NCBI RefSeq assembly: GCF_003434305.1
Contig: NZ_QKKX01000037.1
Span: 1-35,278, forward strand
Direction: 5' to 3'
Source of the DNA: Micromonospora sp. MW-13
GTDB taxonomy: Bacteria; Actinomycetota; Actinomycetes; Mycobacteriales; Micromonosporaceae
Length of the DNA: 35,278 nucleotides
Positions 24,690-30,532 of the stretch are shown piece by piece. Made by a program: the position numbers and the translations under genes. Each line of letters opens with the position of its first letter. Positions within the stretch are counted from its first letter, which is position 1. The notes beneath the pieces were generated by a model. That model was not told the DNA's origin, did not search any database, and saw only the letters and a program-made list of their open reading frames with translations.

Positions 24690-27596
24690 TCACCCGTTCG
24701 GGAACAGGTTCCCGTAGTCGGCGTACGCCATGGCGACGTCGGCCTGGGCCCAGAACCGGTGGTAGTTGAACGTCGGCTCCGGGCCGCCGTTGAGGTACGC
24801 CTGCACCTTCGGCCAGTCGGGGTCGTTCTTGTAGAAGGACCGGATGTCCAGGAAGCTCTTGCCGGCGGCGATGGCGTCGCCGTTGGGCATCTTCCCGGTC
24901 CAGCCCGGCGGGATGTACAGGCCCTGGCCGTCGGCGGCGTTGTAGACGTCGTCGAAGCGCTTGTAGTCGCCGCGCTTCTCCGGCATCGAGACGCCCTTGG
25001 CGTCGCTGGCCGCGTACAGCGCGTCGAGCAGGCCCTTGGCGGTGGTCTTGGCCGCCGCGTTGCCGGACTTCGCGGCGTACGCGATCAGGGTCCGGGCGTA
25101 GGCGGCGGCGACACCGACGTCCTGGCCCTTGACGGTGACCTCGACGTGCAGGTTGGTGTTGGGCTGCGGGCTGGCCGGGTTCCAGTTGGCGGGCTGGCCG
25201 GTCCACTTCATGTCCGACGGGATCGACCAGTTGGCGCCCACCGTGGTGTTGGCGATCGCCCACGGCACCCACTTGTCCAGCAGGGCCTTGGCCTTCGCGT
25301 TGCCGGTCTCCAGGTACAGCTCGGCGATGCGCTGCATCGACCACGCCTGCATGCCGAACCACTGGTTCGACGGCGGGTCGTTGTAGACCGGGTCGACGTC
25401 GTAGAACATGCCGTAGAAGGTGGCGGTGCCGGCCGGCGGGGTGCCGTAGTTGCCGTCCCAGCTGTTGGTGGCGCCACCGGCGATGCCGCCCTCGGCGGAC
25501 TGGAGCCAGGTGTAGAACTCCAGCTGCCGGTCGAGGCTCTTCTGCCAGTCGGCGACGGCGGTCGGGGACTGCGGCTTGAGCTCGGCCACGTTGGTCAGCG
25601 CCCAGGCCGCGAACGGGTTCTGGTAGCCGAAGTGGTTGTGGCTGGAACCGATCCGCCACGACCAGTTCTGGTTGGCCTCGTACGCGCCGCCCCAGGCGTA
25701 GTACCAGGACATCAGGTAGTGCGCCGAGTCCTTGCCGGTGCCGGCCGGGCAGGCGCTGGCGCCGACGCAGTTGCCGATCTTCTTGAAGTACTTGTCGAAC
25801 ATCGCGTACCGCAGGTAGTCACCCATCTTCGCGGCCTTGGTCACGGTGGCGGCGACGTCGGCCTGCTTGCCCTGCGCCTTGGCCCAGGTCAGGGCCCAGT
25901 ACGCGGCCTGCACGGCACGGGCGTCCGCGTCGGGGGCGTTGGTGTACTTCCACTGCTTGGCGGGGGCGTTGGCCTCCTTGACGAACAGGTCGAGGTAGCC
26001 GTACTGGCCGCCGTGCTTGAAGGTGTCGCAGGACGGCTGCGGCACGGTCTCCCACACCGACTCCTGGGTGCCCCGCTGGAAGGTGTTGATGTACGCCGGC
26101 CTGGTGGTGCCGTCACCGCAGTGGCCGTAGCCGTAGGTGTTGTCGACGTCCAGCAGCCAGTGCATGCCGTAGATGTCGCCGGTGCCGTAGGTGCTCTGCA
26201 ACTCCGAGCGCAGCGGGTCCTGGCCGACCGGGACGTTCGGCTGGAGCTGCGACGGGTACTGGTTGGGCAGCGGCCACTCCGCGGCGTACTGCGGGGTGCC
26301 CGCGGCGCCGGCGGTCGCCTGGTCGGCGTGCGACGGGATGATGTACTTCTCCATCACCGTCCAGGAGTTGTTGAACGGGGCCCAGTTCTGGGTGACCCGG
26401 CCGTACTGGGCCTCCAGCCACAGCCAGAAGCTGAACGCCTCGGACGTGGTCTCGTGGCCGTGGTCGGGCGCCTCGACGATCAGCGTCTCGATCGAGTGGT
26501 ACGGCACGCCCTCGGGACTGAAGTAGCCCGAGTTCTTGATCTTGCCGTACTGGTCGAGGAAGCGCTTGATGTAGGCGTTGTCCCCGCCCGGGGCGTCGTT
26601 GTCGATCTCCGTGGCGGTGACGGCCAGGGGGGCGACGCCGGCGCCGGAGGCGGTGATGGTGGCGGTGCCCCCGACGGTGTCGGCGTCCTCCGCGGCGGCC
26701 ACGGTGACGGTGACGCCGGTGTTCCAGTTGGCGGTCGTCAGGGTGACCGAGGCCGGCGTGACGGTGATGTCGGCGTCGCCGGTGCGGGTCAGCGTCACCG
26801 GCACGTTGGCCGTCGGCGCCGCGCTGAGCTTGAGGTTGAACGTGGCGGTGCCGCCCTCGTTCACGCTGACCGCGGACGGGGTGGCCAGCAGCTTCGGGCC
26901 GGTGGCCGCGGCGACGGTGAACGCCTTCTCGTCGACGGCGATGCCGTTGGCGTTGTCGTATGCCTTGGCCTGGACGGTGTAGCTGCCGGCCGGCAGGTCC
27001 TCCAGGGTGTAGCCGTACGGGGCGGTGGTGTCGGTGTTGACCAGCAGGCCGTTGCGGTAGAACTCGACCTTGCTGATCGTCCCGTCCGAGTCACTGGCGG
27101 TGGCGGTCAGCGGCACGTCGGCCGGGGCCTCGAACGGGCCGGCCGGCACGCCGAGGGACACCGTCGGCGGCTGGTTGGCGGGGGTGCCGCCGCAGGCGAC
27201 GCCGTTGAGGGCGAACGCGGTGGGCTTCGGGTTGCTGCCGGAGTAGCTGCCGTTGAAGCCGATGGTGGTCGACGCCCCGGTGCCGAGGCTGCCGTTGTAC
27301 GACTCGTTGGTCGCGGTCACCTCGCTGCCGGTCTGGCTGTACTTCGCCGACCAGCCCTGGACCACCTTCTGGCTGCTGTCGGGGAACGTCCACCTGAGCG
27401 TCCAGCCGTTGACGGCGTCGCCCAGGTTCTTGATGGTGACGTTGGCGGTGAAGCCGCCGCCCCAGTCGTTGGTGGCGTAGACCACGTCGCAGGCCGGGGC
27501 GGCCTGCGCGGCGCCGGCCGGCAGGGCGACCCCGCCGACGGCCAACGTGGCGGCGGCGAGCATCGCCGTCCGGCGACGTCTTGCCATGAGTCTCAT
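24690..27596 (-). CDS. Secreted GH48 cellulase with N-terminal CBM2 and two beta-sandwich modules
   Basis: 968 aa from ATG 27596, with GAGGAG about 11 nt upstream; ATG 27587 is an alternative. The signal peptide spans about 1-33 (ARRRRTAMLAAATLAVGG to AQAAPA). CBM2 spans about 36-136 (VVYATNDWGGGFTANVTIKN, NGWTLRW, GWSAKYSQTG, Cys36-Cys135). An Ig-like module lies at 143-229, a Calx-beta-like module at 233-332 and GH48 at about 340-968. The motif EAPDHGHETTSEA carries E375 and E386, which match the two essential Glu residues (E44 and E55) of Cel48F. GH48 enzymes are processive exocellulases that release cellobiose from reducing ends. A CebR-type site lies inside the predicted promoter. The next plus-strand gene beyond the 0.9-kb upstream gap is a beta-glucosidase that would use the product. 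Confidence 0.96.
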   Translation of the reverse strand: MRLMARRRRTAMLAAATLAVGGVALPAGAAQAAPACDVVYATNDWGGGFTANVTIKNLGDAVNGWTLRWTFPDSSQKVVQGWSAKYSQTGSEVTATNESYNGSLGTGASTTIGFNGSYSGSNPKPTAFALNGVACGGTPANQPPTVSLGVPAGPFEAPADVPLTATASDSDGTISKVEFYRNGLLVNTDTTAPYGYTLEDLPAGSYTVQAKAYDNANGIAVDEKAFTVAAATGPKLLATPSAVSVNEGGTATFNLKLSAAPTANVPVTLTRTGDADITVTPASVTLTTANWNTGVTVTVAAAEDADTVGGTATITASGAGVAPLAVTATEIDNDAPGGDNAYIKRFLDQYGKIKNSGYFSPEGVPYHSIETLIVEAPDHGHETTSEAFSFWLWLEAQYGRVTQNWAPFNNSWTVMEKYIIPSHADQATAGAAGTPQYAAEWPLPNQYPSQLQPNVPVGQDPLRSELQSTYGTGDIYGMHWLLDVDNTYGYGHCGDGTTRPAYINTFQRGTQESVWETVPQPSCDTFKHGGQYGYLDLFVKEANAPAKQWKYTNAPDADARAVQAAYWALTWAKAQGKQADVAATVTKAAKMGDYLRYAMFDKYFKKIGNCVGASACPAGTGKDSAHYLMSWYYAWGGAYEANQNWSWRIGSSHNHFGYQNPFAAWALTNVAELKPQSPTAVADWQKSLDRQLEFYTWLQSAEGGIAGGATNSWDGNYGTPPAGTATFYGMFYDVDPVYNDPPSNQWFGMQAWSMQRIAELYLETGNAKAKALLDKWVPWAIANTTVGANWSIPSDMKWTGQPANWNPASPQPNTNLHVEVTVKGQDVGVAAAYARTLIAYAAKSGNAAAKTTAKGLLDALYAASDAKGVSMPEKRGDYKRFDDVYNAADGQGLYIPPGWTGKMPNGDAIAAGKSFLDIRSFYKNDPDWPKVQAYLNGGPEPTFNYHRFWAQADVAMAYADYGNLFPNG

Positions 27597-27840
27597 GTGC
27601 GCGGTGTCTCCTCGGACCAGGCCGGGGCGCGGGGCCCCGGCGGGGAGCGCCTCCACGTGCGGGTGGCACGGGGGGACGGAGGCGCTCGGGATGGTGGTCG
27701 TTCCGGCCCGGCCGGGTTCGCAGGACGGGGCGTCGTCGCTGGCAGACAGCGCCGTCCGTCCTCTCGGGTGCCGTCCGGAAACCGGATGCCCTCGGCGACC
27801 CGCGCTCACGCGAGCTGGCTCCTCGTCGCGGTAGGTCGAC

Positions 27841-27869
27841 AGTGTGGCATGGAAGCGCTCCCACAACAA
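27841..27869 (-). promoter_or_regulatory. Candidate GH48 promoter enclosing a CebR-type operator
   Basis: On the minus strand TTGTTG (27869-27864) and CACACT (27846-27841) are 17 nt apart, and the operator at 27863-27850 fills the spacer. Bound repressor would block RNA polymerase. The leader to ATG 27596 would be about 240 nt. Confidence 0.4.
27850..27863. promoter_or_regulatory. CebR-type operator 1 (GH48 side)
   Basis: TGGAAGCGCTCCCA differs at one position from the TGGGAGCGCTCCCA palindrome recognised by CebR, the LacI-family cellobiose-responsive repressor of Streptomyces and relatives. It lies 254 nt upstream of the cellulase start. The regulator itself is not in this window. Confidence 0.8.
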
Positions 27870-27878
27870 GGAGCAAGC

Positions 27879-28001
27879 ATGGGGCGGCAGCTAGATGTTT
27901 CGATCTCGTTTTGGGTCTTTCACAAACCCGTGACGGGCGTTACAGTCGCTGCATCGTCGATGGGAGCGCTTCCATCGACGGAGATGCACAGAAGATGTTG
28001 A
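27879..28001 (+). CDS. Possible 40-aa peptide, doubtful
   Basis: ATG 27879 has AAGGAG 5 nt upstream and an open frame to TGA 27999-28001 (MGRQLDVSISFWVFHKPV to STEMHRRC). It starts between operators 1 and 2. Codons such as CTA, GAT, GTT and TTT are unusual for this genome, and the frame runs through operator 2, so the stretch is more likely regulatory than coding. Kept because the ribosome binding site is good. Confidence 0.2.
   Translation: MGRQLDVSISFWVFHKPVTGVTVAASSMGALPSTEMHRRC
27919..27946 (+). promoter_or_regulatory. Rightward promoter upstream of operator 2
   Basis: TTCACA (27919-27924) matches the -35 consensus at five of six positions. After 16 nt TACAGT (27941-27946) fits TAnnnT. 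Operator 2 begins 8 nt downstream, covering the expected start site, so this looks like a CebR-repressed promoter pointing towards the GH1 gene. Confidence 0.45.
27955..27980. promoter_or_regulatory. CebR-type operator 2, extended palindrome
   Basis: The core TGGGAGCGCTTCCA (27961-27974) is flanked by cgtcga and tcgacg, giving a 26-bp palindrome with a single mismatched pair. It is the longest of the three sites. It lies just downstream of a rightward promoter and 111 bp from operator 1, so looping is possible. Confidence 0.8.
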
Positions 28002-28189
28002 CCGGGGTCGTCGTGCGCGACGCCCCCGGGACCCTGCCCGAAGGCTGACGGCGGGCCAGCCCGGACGCCGCCGCCAGCCACCACCCACCGACGACGGAGG
28101 GAGGTGGAACCAGAGCCACTCGCGTGGCCCGGCTCCCGCGCGACACGCACGGCAGGACGCCAATTCCACTCGTGCGTGTTTGCATCAAG

Positions 28190-28222
28190 GTGGGGACGGG
28201 GGTTGCCCTCCCCCGTCCCCAC
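28190..28222 (+). terminator. 13-bp terminator-like hairpin inside the divergent region
   Basis: Perfect arms gtggggacggggg (28190-28202) / cccccgtccccac (28210-28222), loop ttgccct. It lies about 240 nt downstream of the operator-2 promoter and 280 nt before the GH1 gene. It could end a short transcript, act as an attenuator for GH1, or block read-through. Confidence 0.6.
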
Positions 28223-28445
28223 ACTAAACCCCCTGCCACCATGGGAAAAGAGGCCGACGGGTCAGGCGTGTCATCGCCGCCCGGCCGGCCTCGCTCGCTA
28301 TCGGCGTACGCCGGCGCACCCGCGCCCCCGATCGCCACCCCCGGCAGCGCCCCACCTGCGCATCCGCGCAACCGGCCGCGCACCGGACCATTCCGCACAG
28401 CAGAGCCGACCCGGCACAGTCGCGGTCGTCCGCCCCCGCCTGCCT

Positions 28446-28464
28446 TATGCTGGGAGCGCTCCCG
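28446..28464 (+). promoter_or_regulatory. CebR-type operator 3 with overlapping -10 (GH1 gene)
   Basis: TGGGAGCGCTCCCG (28451-28464) has one mismatch to the CebR palindrome. TATGCT (28446-28451) overlaps its left edge and fits a -10; no convincing -35 is seen. The site is 39 nt before ATG 28504. Confidence 0.75.
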
Positions 28465-28503
28465 GCCGGTAGCGGCGGGCACCCACCACAAGGAGAAGGC
28501 CCC

Positions 28504-30006
28504 ATGTCGATGCTCACCCGGCGGCGGCTGCTCAGCCGCGCCGCACTTTCCGCCACCGCCGGGGCCGCCGGCGCCGGCCCGCGCACCGGCGCCCTCGCGG
28601 CCGCCGTCGCCGCGACCGCCGGCAGCCTGGCCGCCGGCTGCGGAACCGGGTCGGACCCCGACACCGACCCGACCGACCGGCCCCGGGGCGAGCGGCGCTT
28701 CCCGACCGGTTTCGGCTGGGGCGCGGCCACCTCGGCGTACCAGATCGAGGGCGCCGCCAAGGAGGACGGCCGGGGCGAGTCCGTCTGGGACACCTTCAGC
28801 CACACCCCCGGCCGGACCCGCAACGGCGACACCGGCGACGTGGCCGCCGACCACTACCACCGCTACGCCGACGACCTCGACCTGATGCGCGACCTGGGGC
28901 TGCGCAGCTACCGGTTCTCCATCTCCTGGCCGCGCATCCAGGCCGACGGCACCGGCGCGGTCAACCAGCGGGGCCTCGACTTCTACCGCCGGCTGGTCGA
29001 CGGGCTGCACGAGCGGGGCATCTCGCCGATGGCCACCCTGTTCCACTGGGACCTGCCGCAGGCGTTGCAGGACGCCGGCGGCTGGGAGAACCGGGACACC
29101 GCGTACCGGTTCGCCGAGTACGCCGAGGCGGTCTTCCGCGGCCTCGGCGACCAGGTGCCGGCCTGGCTCACCATCAACGAGCCGAAGACCGTGGTGCAGA
29201 ACGGCTACCTCTCCGGCCACCACGCCCCCGGCTTCCAGGACCCGCAGGCGGCGTACCTGGTCGCCCACCACCTCCAGCTCGCCCACGGGCTCGCCGTGCG
29301 GGCGCTGCGCGCCACCGGCGACGCCGGCCGGATCGGCCCCGCGCTCAACCTGCACCCCTGCTACCCCGCCGACGACAGCCCCGAGGCGACCCGCGCCGCG
29401 CACCTCTACGACGGGTACGAGAACCGCCTCTACCTCGACCCGGTCTTCAAGGGCAGCTACCCGGCCGACGTGCTCGCCGACCTCGGCGCCGACAGCCGGC
29501 TGGCCCGGGGCGTCGCCGACGGCGACCTGGAGATCATCTCCTCGCCGGTCGACCTGCTCGCCGTGCAGTACTACACCCCGTACTACGTCACCGGCGACGG
29601 CGGCACGGTCATGCGCTGGCCCACCTCGCAGGCGGACTGGCAGCAGATCTACCCGGACGGCATGTACGACACCCTGACCCGGGTCACCCGCGACTACGGC
29701 CCCATCCCGCTGACCGTCACCGAGAACGGCCTGCCCCAGGCGGACACCCTCTCCGCCGACGGCACGGTCGACGACGCCGGCCGGATCAGCTTCCTGCGCG
29801 ACCACATGGCCGCCGCGCACCGGGCCATCTCCGACGGGGTGCCGCTGGAGAGCTACCACGTCTGGTCGCTGCTGGACAACTTCGAGTGGGCCGAGGGGTA
29901 CGACCAGCGCTGGGGCCTGGTCTACGTGGACTACCCCACCCAGCGCCGGGTGCTCAAGCGCAGCGCGCACTGGTACCGCGAGGTGATCCGGAGCAACGGC
30001 CTCTAG
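28504..30006 (+). CDS. GH1 beta-glucosidase, predicted Tat-exported lipoprotein
   Basis: 500 aa, ATG 28504 with AAGGAGA 7 nt upstream. The N terminus LTRRRLLSRAALS is a twin-arginine signal. It leads through a hydrophobic stretch to SLAAGC46, a plausible lipobox, then an Asp/Thr-rich linker and the catalytic domain from about residue 65. GH1 hallmarks are FPTGFGWGAATSAYQIEG, the acid/base TINEP (E226), the nucleophile TENG (E407) and WSLLDNFEWAEGYDQRWGLVYVD-type C-terminal sequence. It cleaves cellobiose and short cello-oligosaccharides to glucose. Characterised BglC-type enzymes of Streptomyces are cytoplasmic, so an exported, membrane-tethered form is unusual. Operator 3 upstream points to CebR-type control along with the GH48 gene. 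Confidence 0.93.
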   Translation: MSMLTRRRLLSRAALSATAGAAGAGPRTGALAAAVAATAGSLAAGCGTGSDPDTDPTDRPRGERRFPTGFGWGAATSAYQIEGAAKEDGRGESVWDTFSHTPGRTRNGDTGDVAADHYHRYADDLDLMRDLGLRSYRFSISWPRIQADGTGAVNQRGLDFYRRLVDGLHERGISPMATLFHWDLPQALQDAGGWENRDTAYRFAEYAEAVFRGLGDQVPAWLTINEPKTVVQNGYLSGHHAPGFQDPQAAYLVAHHLQLAHGLAVRALRATGDAGRIGPALNLHPCYPADDSPEATRAAHLYDGYENRLYLDPVFKGSYPADVLADLGADSRLARGVADGDLEIISSPVDLLAVQYYTPYYVTGDGGTVMRWPTSQADWQQIYPDGMYDTLTRVTRDYGPIPLTVTENGLPQADTLSADGTVDDAGRISFLRDHMAAAHRAISDGVPLESYHVWSLLDNFEWAEGYDQRWGLVYVDYPTQRRVLKRSAHWYREVIRSNGL

Positions 30007-30017
30007 CCCGACGGCGA

Positions 30018-30060
30018 GCCACCCGGACGGGCGCGGCCGTGCCGTGCCCGCCCGGGTGGC
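30018..30060 (+). terminator. First hairpin after the GH1 gene
   Basis: gccacccgg (30018-30026) pairs with ccgggtggc (30052-30060), and an inner cgggc pairs with gcccg. It lies 12 nt past the GH1 stop. Confidence 0.55.
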
Positions 30061-30072
30061 CTCCGGCGGACC

Positions 30073-30109
30073 CGTCGTCCCGGCCCCGCCGGGCGGGGCC
30101 GGGACGACG
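30073..30109. terminator. 18-bp hairpin between convergent GH1 and cvnB genes
   Basis: Perfect arms cgtcgtcccggccccgcc (30073-30090) and its reverse complement (30092-30109). It lies 3 nt past the cvnB stop on the minus strand, so it should terminate the cvnAB transcript and back up the first hairpin for GH1. Confidence 0.75.
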
Positions 30110-30112
30110 TGG

Positions 30113-30532
30113 TCAGCGGGGCAGCGCCTGCTGGAGTTCGGCCCGCAGCGCCGGGGTGAGCATCTCGCCGGCCTGCTTGGCCAGCCGGGCCATCTCGTAC
30201 CCGACCACGCCGATGTCGGCGTCCCCGGCCGCCAGCGTGGCCAGGATCGAGCCGTCGCGCACCTGCATCACCAGGAAATAGCCGCGGCCCATCTCCACCA
30301 CCGTCTGCTTGACGACGTCGTCGTCGAACATCTGCGCAGCCCCGGCGGTGATACTCATCAGGCCCGAGGTCACCGCGGCGAGCTTGTCGGCGTTGTCGCG
30401 GGGCAGGTGGTCGGAAACCGCCACCAGCAGCCCGTCGGACGAGACCACGATCGCGTGCGCCACGCCGGGCACCCGCTGCGCGAACCCGCTCACCAACCAG
30501 CTCAGGTCCCGGGCCTCCTGGCTCAACGTCAT
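30113..30532 (-). CDS. cvnB: Roadblock/LC7 protein (CvnB type)
   Basis: 139 aa, ATG 30532 with GGGGGGA about 10 nt upstream; GTG 30535 is possible. The whole protein is one roadblock/LC7 domain: LSWLVSGFAQRVPGVAHAIV, SSDGLLVAVSDHLPRDNADKLAAVTSGL, MGRGYFLVMQVRDGSILATLA and DADIGVVGYEMARLAKQ. In conservons CvnB works with the kinase CvnA, the DUF742 protein CvnC and the small GTPase CvnD at the membrane, a system likened to eukaryotic GPCR signalling. Its ATG overlaps the cvnA stop (TGATG), so the two are translationally coupled. No cvnC or cvnD follows; a terminator and the convergent GH1 gene come next. Confidence 0.92.
   Translation of the reverse strand: MTLSQEARDLSWLVSGFAQRVPGVAHAIVVSSDGLLVAVSDHLPRDNADKLAAVTSGLMSITAGAAQMFDDDVVKQTVVEMGRGYFLVMQVRDGSILATLAAGDADIGVVGYEMARLAKQAGEMLTPALRAELQQALPR

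Larger units (their letters stand above)
27597..28503. other. 907-nt divergent regulatory region between GH48 and GH1 genes
   Basis: It separates the minus-strand cellulase from the plus-strand beta-glucosidase. It contains three CebR-type operators, at least two promoter-like sequences, a 13-bp terminator-like hairpin and one small open frame with a good ribosome binding site. The part from about 27870 to 27960 is clearly more AT-rich than the surroundings. Between 28223 and 28445 I see nothing beyond GC-rich sequence. Confidence 0.7.

Noticed and set aside
24759..28001. 1080-codon plus-strand frame antisense to the GH48 gene
   Set aside because: Val/Gly/Arg-rich shadow of the cellulase codons. 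Only its last 40 codons, which have a ribosome binding site, were kept, as doubtful.
28124..28885. 253-codon plus-strand frame upstream of and overlapping the GH1 gene
   Set aside because: It crosses the terminator-like hairpin and operator 3 and continues in the wrong frame over the GH1 signal peptide; composition is Pro/Arg shadow.
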